Part shown: in pieces, positions 41,681-50,412 of the stretch
Numbering within the stretch: the first letter of the stretch is position 1
Layout of the letters: each line of letters opens with the position of its first letter
Origin: GCA-2731375 sp964631725
Lineage (GTDB): Bacteria; Pseudomonadota; Alphaproteobacteria; GCA-2731375
DNA length: 64,000 nucleotides
Direction of reading: 5' to 3'
Assembly: GCA_964631725.1 (NCBI GenBank)
Contig: CAZVYX010000001.1
Span: 1 to 64,000, forward strand
The notes under the pieces: generated by a model
Database searches by the model: none
What the model was told of the DNA's origin: nothing
Seen by the model: the letters and a program-made list of their open reading frames with translations, nothing else
Made by a program: the position numbers and the translations under genes

Positions 41681-42271
41681 ATGGCTACCGCCGCCGCTGT
41701 CCAGTCCGCCCTTGATGGCTATTGGTCGGATGAAGACTACGAAGACCGCATGGTCGCGATCGCCGCCATTGACATTGACGCCGAGGGCAAGGTCGAAAGC
41801 CAATGGCTTGGCGACCAACTGCGGAATTTCCATGGCATTACGGTGGACGCGCCTTGGCCCTGTCGACTGGCGGTGTTTCCCCGGCTGCTTGATGCGGTCG
41901 CCTTCGCGCGGTGTTTGCGCGATCGCCTGAACGGACACTGCCGCATTGGCGTTAATCTGGCCGAGTTCGAGGCGACGGCGGCGGGGGAGCCCGGCAACGG
42001 CGCCAGCTTCGCCATGTGCCTGATGGAACAAAACGAACCAGGGGGCATCACCATCTCCGCCGTGGCGGGACAGCGGATAACCTCACGGCTGTCGGGCGGG
42101 GATAACGGCCGGGCGCTGGTTGGCGGCTGGCGCGGATATTTGTATGCCGGCCTGCAATGGGGCGGATTGCTGGGCTATTTCGCCGCCTGGTGTTACGCCA
42201 TCTATTGGATGATCTCCTACTACATCATCCACGGCACCTACCCCTGTTTCCCGAAGTTTATGTGCGGCTAG
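41681..42271 (+). CDS. tail-anchored protein with degenerate class III nucleotide-cyclase-like domain
   Basis: 196 residues. Residues about 20-140 follow the cyclase-domain pattern: D-A-V-A-F-A-R-C-L-R, R-I-G-V-N-L-A-E-F, G-N-G-A-S-F-A-M-C-L-M and E-P-G-G-I-T-I-S-A-V-A-G. The metal-binding aspartates and transition-state Arg/Asn of active cyclases are not evident. A single hydrophobic segment (about 160-180) near the C-terminus suggests a membrane anchor. The role is unknown, perhaps a pseudo-enzyme sensor. It overlaps the convergent thiolase-like gene by 4 bases. Confidence 0.55.
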   Translation: MATAAAVQSALDGYWSDEDYEDRMVAIAAIDIDAEGKVESQWLGDQLRNFHGITVDAPWPCRLAVFPRLLDAVAFARCLRDRLNGHCRIGVNLAEFEATAAGEPGNGASFAMCLMEQNEPGGITISAVAGQRITSRLSGGDNGRALVGGWRGYLYAGLQWGGLLGYFAAWCYAIYWMISYYIIHGTYPCFPKFMCG

Positions 42272-43803
42272 GTTGGCGTGAAGATATTCAGCCCATCGGT
42301 GTGCGCGACCATGCCCGGCGCGCCCATGTAATCGTTGGCGACCAGATCGGCCAATAAGTCCGGATCGTTGGCTGTATTGGCGATACAGCGGCTGCCGTCG
42401 TCCAGGATTGCCATGATGATGGCGTAGGACGGCCCGGCGCGGTCGTGCATGACGGTATAGGTTTCGATCTCCGCACCGCCGTTGGCGGCTTCCACCGAGG
42501 GCCGGCCCTTATCGGCGTTGATGGCGGCTTGATAGAGGCTTGGGTCTTTTGGAGCGAATGGTCCTTCGGGCGCATCGGTGCTGTAGATGCCGATGGCTTC
42601 CTTGGTGACATAGTTGCCGCAGGATGTGACCAGGCCCTTCATGCCTGGTTCGGCGCGGACCCGGTTCATCATCTCGGCGATGGAATGGGTGACGTAGTTG
42701 TTGCCCGGGCCGCCGAAATAGGGCAAGCCGCCGGTAACGGTCAGGCCGCGTGGGTCGTCCAGAGCCAGGCCCAGTTCCTGGCAGGCAAGCTGCACGGCGG
42801 AGGGAAAACAGCTGTAGATATCGAAGGCGCCGATATCATCCAGGCCGATCTCGGCCATCGCCAGGGCCTCTTCGCCCGCGACGCGCATGGCGGGGGAGGT
42901 ATGGAAATTCTTGCGGTCGGAAATATACCAATGATCATAGGTATCGGAGCAGCCGTGCAGATAAACCCATTTGTCCCGCGGTATGCCAAGTGATTTCGCC
43001 TTGGCCACCGAGGTCAGGATCAGCGCCGCCGATTGATCGATGAAGGCGTTCGCGTTCATCAATTTGGTATAGGGGAAGCCGATGTAGGGGTTGTCCGGAC
43101 CGACGGCGGCGATCTGTTCGGCGCTGAAGCCATTACGCCGGTCGGCCAGGGGGTTGGCCGCGGCGACGGCCGCGAAGCGGGCGAAAAGTTCGCCCAGGGT
43201 GGCGCCATGTTCCGCGACCGTGCGGCCGAGGTGGTGGCGCAGGGCGTTTTCGAACAGGGGATAGGCGAAAATGGCGCCGGCCATGCGGTGGCGGTCCTCC
43301 ACATCGTTCCAGCCCCGGGTTTCAACACCCCACATTTCCGGCTCGCCGCCTGGATCTTCCCGCCAATCCAGCGTCAGGCCGGCGCGCTGGGCCGCCTTCT
43401 GCGTCGACAATGCTTCGCCGCCGGCGATCAGGGCCGCGCCCAACTCGCCCCGGGTGATCATTTCGAACATCCGGTTGATCGACCATTGCACCATGTTGCC
43501 GCCGGGGAAGGTATAAACCTGCCGTTTGGCATCGGCCGCGCCCAGGCGCTCCACCAGGGTTCTTGGCGCATTGCCCGATTGCCCGAAGGGCGCGCCAAAG
43601 CGCCACGAGGTATCGGCGAAGGAGCGGATGGCGACGACCGTATCCAGGGCCGACAACAGGGCATCGCTGGCGCCGGCATCATCCGCCGCCTGGCGCGCCG
43701 CCGCCTCGGTCAAATCCATCGGTGAAAGGGCCTTGGCGGGATCGGTTTCCCGTTGCGTTATCTGGCCGCAACCGACCAGGATGGGAATTCTACTCTCGTC
43801 CAT
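42268..43803 (-). CDS. thiolase-like protein of TLP1 type (Cys-less, C-terminal beta domain)
   Basis: 511 residues, longer than ordinary thiolases (about 390-400) because of a C-terminal beta-rich extension (about 410-511), as in mycobacterial thiolase-like protein 1. The nucleophile position reads F-P-G-G-N-M-V-Q-W with no Cys, while I-Y-S-C-F-P-S-A-V and G-G-L-P-Y-F-G-G-P-G-N-N match the HDCF and GGHP-like loops. The reaction is uncertain; it may bind CoA thioesters without classical thiolysis. An LLM gene lies 31 bases upstream on the same strand. Confidence 0.82.
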   Translation of the reverse strand: MDESRIPILVGCGQITQRETDPAKALSPMDLTEAAARQAADDAGASDALLSALDTVVAIRSFADTSWRFGAPFGQSGNAPRTLVERLGAADAKRQVYTFPGGNMVQWSINRMFEMITRGELGAALIAGGEALSTQKAAQRAGLTLDWREDPGGEPEMWGVETRGWNDVEDRHRMAGAIFAYPLFENALRHHLGRTVAEHGATLGELFARFAAVAAANPLADRRNGFSAEQIAAVGPDNPYIGFPYTKLMNANAFIDQSAALILTSVAKAKSLGIPRDKWVYLHGCSDTYDHWYISDRKNFHTSPAMRVAGEEALAMAEIGLDDIGAFDIYSCFPSAVQLACQELGLALDDPRGLTVTGGLPYFGGPGNNYVTHSIAEMMNRVRAEPGMKGLVTSCGNYVTKEAIGIYSTDAPEGPFAPKDPSLYQAAINADKGRPSVEAANGGAEIETYTVMHDRAGPSYAIIMAILDDGSRCIANTANDPDLLADLVANDYMGAPGMVAHTDGLNIFTPT

Positions 43804-43834
43804 GATGCATACCTGTCTTGATCAGCGGATATCG

Positions 43835-44692
43835 TCAGCGGATATGGGCCTCGGCGATGGCCTTGATGCCATCGATGCCGCTGCCGTCCAGAATGGTGAC
43901 GACCCGGCTGACGCCCAGATCGGCCAGCACCTTGAGCGATTCCGCCCCGCCCCTGGGCCCCCACATGGTGGTCAGTTCGATCTCGTCAAAGTTTCGCCCT
44001 TCCGCCTCGCAGGCGGCCCGTAAGTCGGCCAGCATGCCGGGCAACTCGTCAGGGCCGGCGCCGGGGATGAACCAGCCGTCGCCGTGCTTGGCAATGCGTT
44101 CGTAGATCTTGCCGGCCCGGCCGCCCATGATGATCGGAATGCCGGGCTTTTGCCCCGATTTTTGTACCGGCAGGGGGTAGCTCTTGAAGCCGTGCCAGGA
44201 GAGGAAATCGCTTTCATGTTCGACCACATCGCCGGACCAGACTTTCTTCATGGCCACCATGTAGTCGTCAAAGCGGGCGCCGCGCCGCTCGTACGGCACG
44301 CCCATGGCGATGAATTCCTCTTGCAGCCAACCGATGCCCGCACCCAGCATGAAACGCCCGCCCGAGAGGAAATCCAGACTGGCCGTCTGTTTCGCCAGCA
44401 ACAGAGGATTGGTCTGGGCGACGATATTTACGCCGGTGGCAAGACGGATGGTTTTGGTATGGGCCGCGATGGCGGTCAAGGCAATCAGCGGGTCGACAAA
44501 CGGTGTTTCCGGCGCCGCGCCCATCTTTCCCGTCTTGTTGTAGGGATATTTGGACTGGTAATCCACGGGCACGATGACGTGTTCGAAGGTCCAGACGCTT
44601 TCAAAGCCGGCTTCTTCCGCCGCCTGGGCAATGGTTATCATTTGCTCCGGCGCCGCGACGCCGATGTTGATGGGAACCAGTCCGAATTTCAT
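43835..44692 (-). CDS. LLM-class F420-dependent-type oxidoreductase
   Basis: 285 residues, LLM TIM barrel: M-K-F-G-L-V-P-I-N, F-E-S-V-W-T-F-E-H-V-I-V-P at about 33-45, I-R-L-A-T-G-V-N-I-V-A-Q-T-N-P-L, and S-G-G-R-F-M-L-G-A-G-I-G-W-L-Q-E-E. Similar subgroup to the gene at 15717. The start at ATG 44692 matches the family. It is probably in a two-gene operon with the TLP1-like thiolase gene (31-base gap). Confidence 0.87.
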   Translation of the reverse strand: MKFGLVPINIGVAAPEQMITIAQAAEEAGFESVWTFEHVIVPVDYQSKYPYNKTGKMGAAPETPFVDPLIALTAIAAHTKTIRLATGVNIVAQTNPLLLAKQTASLDFLSGGRFMLGAGIGWLQEEFIAMGVPYERRGARFDDYMVAMKKVWSGDVVEHESDFLSWHGFKSYPLPVQKSGQKPGIPIIMGGRAGKIYERIAKHGDGWFIPGAGPDELPGMLADLRAACEAEGRNFDEIELTTMWGPRGGAESLKVLADLGVSRVVTILDGSGIDGIKAIAEAHIR

Positions 44693-44908
44693 GACAATTC
44701 CTGTTCGTAATGCTGTTTGCGGCAAATTAGCAGCCACGGTCCAGCCTGCATAGCAAGTGGTGGCGGATATCCGGAATATTGCGGCCGTATCGCGGCTGCG
44801 GGCATTTTTCGACTATTAGCTGATTGGTAATCAATGGGTAGGAAAATTATCGCCAATACACTATTTCTGTAACCGTTCGCTTGCCCCGCAGTCGTTGATG
44901 AGCGCGCA

Positions 44909-47900
44909 ATGAGTGATAGTCCTCATGTTTCGCTTCGAATACTCGTCGCCGTTGTGGCGGCGGGGCTGATGGCGCTCGACATCTGGTGGCCGGATAGCGG
45001 ACTTGCGGGCCTCCCCTACATTGTACTTGCCTTGATCGGCCTTTGGGCACCGCACCTGCGCGAAGTATTGTTGCTTGGGGTTCTCGGCACAATTCTTGCC
45101 ATCGCGGGCCATGCGATTTCCGCCGATGCCGGGTCGTGGCGGCAGATTTTCGCCGACCGTGGTCCGGCGCTGGCCGTCATCTGGTTGACCACGGCCCTGA
45201 TCGCGTGGCGGAAACGGGATAGCCTGAATGGCCGTGACGCGCCTGCCCGTCAGGTTGAGCAAGCCATGGCGCGCTTCCGTGATTTCGCCGAGGCGAGCGC
45301 GGATTTCTATTGGGAGACGGATGCGGATCTGCGTTACATCTATCTCTCGTCGGTGGCCGAACGCAGCATCGGCATGAACCTGGACGCATTCCTGGGGCGG
45401 ACGCCGCGGGAGGTGATTGGCGACGACTTCGATACCCAGGAAGAGCTGCGGTATATCGATGAATGCATGCGGACGCGCCGGCGGTTCCAAAATGTTGAGT
45501 TTTGGCGCCCCCATGCCCCGGATGGCGACAAGGTGTGGTTGCGGACAAGCGGTACGCCATATGTTGATGAGAACGGCGGTTTTGCCGGTTTTCGTGGATC
45601 TTCCACCGTGGTTACCGAGAGCAAGCGGGCAGAGGAAGCCATGCGGGAACGGGAGCGGCGGTTTCGCCTGCTAACTGCCAATATCGCGGGTGGCCTGATT
45701 TACATGGATACCGACGGACGGTACCAGTTCGTCAACAGGATCTATGCCGATTGGTTCGGCCTTGAGCCGCGGGATTTTGTCGGCCGCACGGCGCGGGATG
45801 TATTGGGTGTGGAAGTTGATGACGAGGTGCATCAATACCTCGTCGCTGCCGCTCGCGGCGAGACGGTAACCTATGAAGCGGCGCGCGAAACCGTCGGATC
45901 GGGAACCAGATACGTTCAGGTTACCAATGTTCCCAGCATTGCGTCCGACGGTACCGTGGAAGGTGTCTTCGCCCTGGTCACGGATATCAGCGATCTCAAG
46001 CTGCGCGAACAGGCCCTGGAAGAAATCCAGCGTAATTTGGCCGAAGCGCAGAGGATTGGCCAAATTGGCCATTGGCGCGTGACGCCGGAGACCGATGAGG
46101 CCGATTGGTCCGCGCAAATGTATCGAATTTGGGGTCTGGACCCTTCTGGTCTGCCGATTAGTCTCGATCATGCCTTGCAGACAATTCATCCCGACGACCG
46201 GCAGGAGGTGCTCAAGGCTCGGGAAACCGCCGCTGCAACGAACGAACCTTATGGGGTCGAATTCCGAATTGTCCGGCCGTCCGGCGAAATCCGGCATGTC
46301 CGCAATCAAGGCAGGCCGGAATATGACACGGAAGGCCGCTTTTTGTCGTTCTTTGGCGTTACCCAGGACATTACGGAACTAAAAGAACGGGAAGAGGCGC
46401 TGGCCGAGAATTCAGCGCTGCTTCGCACCATCCTGGATACGGTGCCGGCCAATATTGTGGTTCGTGACAATGAAGATCGGATCACATTCTTGAACAAGCT
46501 GGCGTCGGACTATTACGGAAAGCCCATTGGCGAACTGTTGGGCAAAACCACCGAAGAATTGTTTGTCGGTAAAATACCCGATGCTTTTGCTGATTTCATA
46601 GAGCGGAGCCGGACATCGGGGAAAGTGGTATCCGAACAGGATTATCATTCCGAAAGGCTTCCTGGCCGGACCCTGTGGATGCTGGGGGCGCCTATCACCG
46701 GGGAGGATGGCGAGGTCCTGGGCAGTGTCTCGGTACATCTCGATGTTACTGAACAAAAACGGGCCGAAGAGGCCTTGCATGAGAGTGAACGCAATTTCCG
46801 CGCTATTGCCGAGGGGTCGCCCGTACCGCTGCTAATTACCCGCCATGACGACGGCACAATCCTGTATGCCAACCCCAAGGTTGGGCCGGTGCTTGGCCTC
46901 GCCACGGAGGAATTGATTGGAAAAAAAATCGGCCCGTTCTTCTGGCAGCCTGGAGAGCGGGATGGCCGGGCTGCGCGGTTGAAAAATGAAGGGCTGATCA
47001 CCGATGAATCCCTGGAAATGCTCCGGGCCGACGGTTCGCGTATTTCAACGGTTCATGCCTTGCAGCCGATCAACTATGCCGGCGAGGATGCAATTCTGGG
47101 CAGCTTTCAGGATGTTACCGAACGCCTGCGTTTGGAGGAACAGTTGCGGCAAGCGCAAAAGATGGAGGCGGTCGGTCAACTCACCGGCGGCGTGGCCCAT
47201 GATTTCAACAATCTGCTTGCGGTCATCATGGGCAACCTGGAACTCGTGCTTGAAGGGGTCGTGGTCGACAGCAAGGTCTCAGATTTCGCCAAGCGGGCCC
47301 TCGCGGCGTCGCAGCGCGGCGCCGACCTGACCCATCGCCTGCTGGCCTTTTCGCGCCGCCAGCCCCTGCAACCGGTCTCGGTGGATATCAACCAACTGAT
47401 CACCGGTATGCAGGATCTTCTGATTCGTACCTTGGGAGAGGATATTGGTATCGAGTTGGTCGAGGGCGCCGGGCTCTGGCAATGTCAGGTTGATCCGGGA
47501 CAATTGGAAAACGCCATCCTCAATCTCTCGATCAACGCCCGCGACGCCATGCCGGACGGCGGCCGGCTGACCATCGAAACCTCCAATATCCGGTTGGACG
47601 ATGACTATGCCGCGACGCAGGAGGACGTGGCGCCGGGCCAGTATGTGCTTCTGGCGATCAGCGATACCGGCACGGGCATGGATGCGGAGGTCATGAAGAA
47701 TGCCTTCGATCCCTTTTTCACCACGAAGGACGTGGGCAAGGGAAGTGGCCTTGGGCTCAGCATGATCTACGGCTTCGTCAAACAGTCGGGTGGGCACGCG
47801 CGCATTTACAGCGAGATGGGCGAGGGTACGACGATGAAGATTTATCTACCGCGCACCACGACCGCCGCCGCGCGTGAAAGTGTGAGCCCTCCCGCGACCG

Positions 47901-48286
47901 GGGCGACGGCGCGGGGCGAAGTCGTATTGGTGGTCGAGGACGATGCCGAGGTTCGCACGGTTGCCGTCAGTATTCTGACCGAGGTCGGCTATGAGGTTCT
48001 CGAAGCGGGATCAGCAGCCGCCGGATTGGCACAGCTTGAACGGAATCCTGGGGTTAATCTGCTGATCGCCGATATCGTCCTGCCGGGCGGCATGGGCGGA
48101 CGGGAGATGGCCGAGCGGGCCTGTGAGATGCTGCCGGGCCTGAGGGTTCTGTATATCTCCGGCTATGCGGAAAATGCTCTCATGCATCATGGCCGTCTGG
48201 AAGAAGGCACGCCGCTCTTGGTGAAGCCGTTCAGGCGGACGGATTTCGAGATGAAGATCCGCCAGGTCTTGGACGGCGCATCGTAA
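44909..48286 (+). CDS. multi-PAS hybrid sensor histidine kinase
   Basis: 1125 residues. Four hydrophobic segments (about 8-26, 34-50, 52-70, 84-99) form a membrane domain. Five PAS domains follow (about 115-240, 250-365, 370-490, 495-620 and 625-740). The HisKA-like domain has H764 (G-G-V-A-H-D-F-N-N), and the ATPase domain has N-L-S-I-N-A-R-D-A-M-P and G-S-G-L-G-L-S. The C-terminal receiver has D1055 (L-L-I-A-D-I-V-L-P) and E-D-D upstream. It senses an unknown signal and would relay phosphate from His to its own Asp. No separate response regulator gene lies nearby, so the output partner must be elsewhere. Confidence 0.93.
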   Translation: MSDSPHVSLRILVAVVAAGLMALDIWWPDSGLAGLPYIVLALIGLWAPHLREVLLLGVLGTILAIAGHAISADAGSWRQIFADRGPALAVIWLTTALIAWRKRDSLNGRDAPARQVEQAMARFRDFAEASADFYWETDADLRYIYLSSVAERSIGMNLDAFLGRTPREVIGDDFDTQEELRYIDECMRTRRRFQNVEFWRPHAPDGDKVWLRTSGTPYVDENGGFAGFRGSSTVVTESKRAEEAMRERERRFRLLTANIAGGLIYMDTDGRYQFVNRIYADWFGLEPRDFVGRTARDVLGVEVDDEVHQYLVAAARGETVTYEAARETVGSGTRYVQVTNVPSIASDGTVEGVFALVTDISDLKLREQALEEIQRNLAEAQRIGQIGHWRVTPETDEADWSAQMYRIWGLDPSGLPISLDHALQTIHPDDRQEVLKARETAAATNEPYGVEFRIVRPSGEIRHVRNQGRPEYDTEGRFLSFFGVTQDITELKEREEALAENSALLRTILDTVPANIVVRDNEDRITFLNKLASDYYGKPIGELLGKTTEELFVGKIPDAFADFIERSRTSGKVVSEQDYHSERLPGRTLWMLGAPITGEDGEVLGSVSVHLDVTEQKRAEEALHESERNFRAIAEGSPVPLLITRHDDGTILYANPKVGPVLGLATEELIGKKIGPFFWQPGERDGRAARLKNEGLITDESLEMLRADGSRISTVHALQPINYAGEDAILGSFQDVTERLRLEEQLRQAQKMEAVGQLTGGVAHDFNNLLAVIMGNLELVLEGVVVDSKVSDFAKRALAASQRGADLTHRLLAFSRRQPLQPVSVDINQLITGMQDLLIRTLGEDIGIELVEGAGLWQCQVDPGQLENAILNLSINARDAMPDGGRLTIETSNIRLDDDYAATQEDVAPGQYVLLAISDTGTGMDAEVMKNAFDPFFTTKDVGKGSGLGLSMIYGFVKQSGGHARIYSEMGEGTTMKIYLPRTTTAAARESVSPPATGATARGEVVLVVEDDAEVRTVAVSILTEVGYEVLEAGSAAAGLAQLERNPGVNLLIADIVLPGGMGGREMAERACEMLPGLRVLYISGYAENALMHHGRLEEGTPLLVKPFRRTDFEMKIRQVLDGAS

Positions 48287-48292
48287 CCTCCA

Positions 48293-49426
48293 TCAACTCA
48301 GGGCGGCTTCCGGTTCTTCCAGGAGCGCAACCAGATCATTGATGAAATAGGTCGCCTCCGCCCCATCGATATAGCGGTGATCGAAGCTGAGAGAGAGGGC
48401 GAGCATTGGTCCCGCCTCCAGAACGCCCGCCGCGACCCTGGGCCGGATATTGATGCGGGAAACCCACAGAATGGCGGTTTGCGGCGGGTTGATGATCGGG
48501 CGGGTCGAAACAATCGTGGCTTCTTCCAGACCGCCGGTGCTGGACAAGGTGAAACTGCCCCCCCGCAAGTCATCGGCCTGCAATTGCCCGGCCCGGGCCC
48601 GTACCGCCGCACGCTCAATGGCCGTGGCGGCGGCATCCAGGGAGCATTGATCAAATCCCCGGATGATGGGCACCACCAGGCCCTCCTCGGTCGCCATGGC
48701 GATTCCCAGATCCACGCCGGCATGGGGCAGCAGGGCGCCGTCGGTCCCGTCAATGGTGGCGTTGAACCGTTCATGACGGCTCAGTACGGCGGCCAGGCAT
48801 TTGGCGATCAGGGGCAGGGGGGATTGGCGGTGGCGCTCCATCGCCGCGATCAGGCCGTCGCCCATGGCCTCGAATGATGTCGTGGTCGTCGCGGCGGTAC
48901 GCACCGAAGCATCCAACTGCCGTGCCGCCGCGGCGCGGACGCCGGTTAGGGGCAGGCGGCGCCGATCCAGGGACGGGGAGGACGTGGCAGTGGCCTCCAC
49001 ATCGCCGCGCAGGATTCTACCATCGGGGCCGCTGCCTCGCAGCGCCGATAGATCAACGCCCAATTCCTTGGCCAGGCGCCGGACGGCGGGGGCGGCGACA
49101 ATGCTCTTTCCCGCCGTTGCTCCAGCGCGGTTCTTCGTTTGTTTGCGCGGTTGTGGCGTCGGCGGGGCCTGGTGTGTCGCCTCCTTGCCATCGTCACGAT
49201 CGATCTCGACCAATACCGTGCCAACTTCGATGACATCGCCAATCTCGCCGTACAGCGCCGTGATAACGCCGGCGCAGGGACTTGGCAGTTCGACGGTGAT
49301 CTTGTCGGTATTGATGACGGCGATCTCGTCGCCTTCATTGATCCTGTCGCCGGGCGCGACGCGCCATTCCAGCAGTTCGGCCTCGTGAATTCCCTCACCC
49401 ACATCCGGCAGCTTGAATGCATACAT
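48293..49426 (-). CDS. 2-oxoacid dehydrogenase E2 (dihydrolipoamide acyltransferase)
   Basis: 377 residues. The N-terminal lipoyl domain (about 1-75) carries the lipoylated K42 in N-T-D-K-I-T-V-E. A peripheral-subunit-binding domain lies at about 105-140 (A-A-P-A-V-R-R-L-A-K-E-L-G-V). The acyltransferase core ends with the active-site D-H-R-Y-I-D-G-A. It moves the acyl group from E1 to CoA. The start shares a base with the E1beta stop (TAATG), coupling the three subunits. No E3 is in the window. Confidence 0.92.
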   Translation of the reverse strand: MYAFKLPDVGEGIHEAELLEWRVAPGDRINEGDEIAVINTDKITVELPSPCAGVITALYGEIGDVIEVGTVLVEIDRDDGKEATHQAPPTPQPRKQTKNRAGATAGKSIVAAPAVRRLAKELGVDLSALRGSGPDGRILRGDVEATATSSPSLDRRRLPLTGVRAAAARQLDASVRTAATTTTSFEAMGDGLIAAMERHRQSPLPLIAKCLAAVLSRHERFNATIDGTDGALLPHAGVDLGIAMATEEGLVVPIIRGFDQCSLDAAATAIERAAVRARAGQLQADDLRGGSFTLSSTGGLEEATIVSTRPIINPPQTAILWVSRINIRPRVAAGVLEAGPMLALSLSFDHRYIDGAEATYFINDLVALLEEPEAALS

Positions 49427-50412
49427 TAGAAATCAAACTCCATGGCGCGGCGGATGGCGGCGGCGATGCGGGCCTTGTTGGGCCGGTAATACTGGTCCCC
49501 GCCGGCGAAGCCGTAGGGCAGGTCGGGCGCGGCAACCCGGCCTATGGGGCATTGCAGATAGCCGAACGCCCGCTCTTGTACGGTGGCTGTTAGTTCCGCC
49601 CCAAAGCCAAGCGATAGCGGCGCTTCATGCACCACCACGAGGCGGCCGGTGCGTTGTACCGAGGCGGTGATGGCATCGATATCAAACGGCATCAGGCTGC
49701 GCAGATCAATGACTTCGATATCGTAGCCGGGATCCGCCGCCATGGTCTCGGCCACGGCCAGTACATCATGGCGCAGCGGGCCATAGGTCACCACCGTCAG
49801 GTCAATACCGGGGCGGATGGTGCTGGCTTCGCCGATCGCGATGGCCTGGCCGTCATCCTCGACCTCGCCGCGCAGCGCGCGGTACAGGGGGACCGGTTCC
49901 AACACCAACGTGGGGTCGGGGTCGCGGATCGCGGCCAGCAGCAGGCCATAGGCGTCCTGCGGCGTCGATGGTGCGACGATCTTCATGCCGCCGCCATGGC
50001 AATAATAGGCTTCCGGGCTTTGCGAATGCCAGAAGCCGCCATTGATGCCGCCGAACGACGGTGCGCGGATCACCATGGGGACGCTGTATTGTCCGCCGGT
50101 CATCCAGCGGTATTTCGTGGCCCCGAACATAAGCTGTTCAAAGGCGTCATGAATGAAGCCCGAAAACTGAATTTCCGCGATCGGGCGCAGACCGTACAAC
50201 GCCATGCCGACCGCATGGGCGGCGATGCCTTTTTCATCCAACGGCGTGTCGATCACCCGGTCCGCGCCAAAGCGTTGCTGCAGCCCCTGGGTGGCGCGGA
50301 AAATACCTCCCGCCGTGCCCACGTCCTCGCCCAGGATCACCACGTCCGCATCCCGGTTCATCTCGTGCGCCATGGCCGCGCCCAGGGCCTCCAGCACGGT
50401 CATCTGGGTCAC
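49426..50412 (-). CDS. 2-oxoacid dehydrogenase E1 component, beta subunit
   Basis: 328 residues. The TPP-enzyme beta subunit layout is present: A-M-A-H-E-M-N-R-D near the start, G-E-D-V-G-T-A-G-G, then F-I-H-D-A-F-E-Q-L and a C-terminal transketolase-like domain (L-V-V-V-H-E-A-P-L-S). It pairs with E1alpha to decarboxylate branched-chain 2-oxo acids. It overlaps E1alpha by 4 bases and E2 by 1 base. Confidence 0.93.
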   Translation of the reverse strand: MTQMTVLEALGAAMAHEMNRDADVVILGEDVGTAGGIFRATQGLQQRFGADRVIDTPLDEKGIAAHAVGMALYGLRPIAEIQFSGFIHDAFEQLMFGATKYRWMTGGQYSVPMVIRAPSFGGINGGFWHSQSPEAYYCHGGGMKIVAPSTPQDAYGLLLAAIRDPDPTLVLEPVPLYRALRGEVEDDGQAIAIGEASTIRPGIDLTVVTYGPLRHDVLAVAETMAADPGYDIEVIDLRSLMPFDIDAITASVQRTGRLVVVHEAPLSLGFGAELTATVQERAFGYLQCPIGRVAAPDLPYGFAGGDQYYRPNKARIAAAIRRAMEFDF

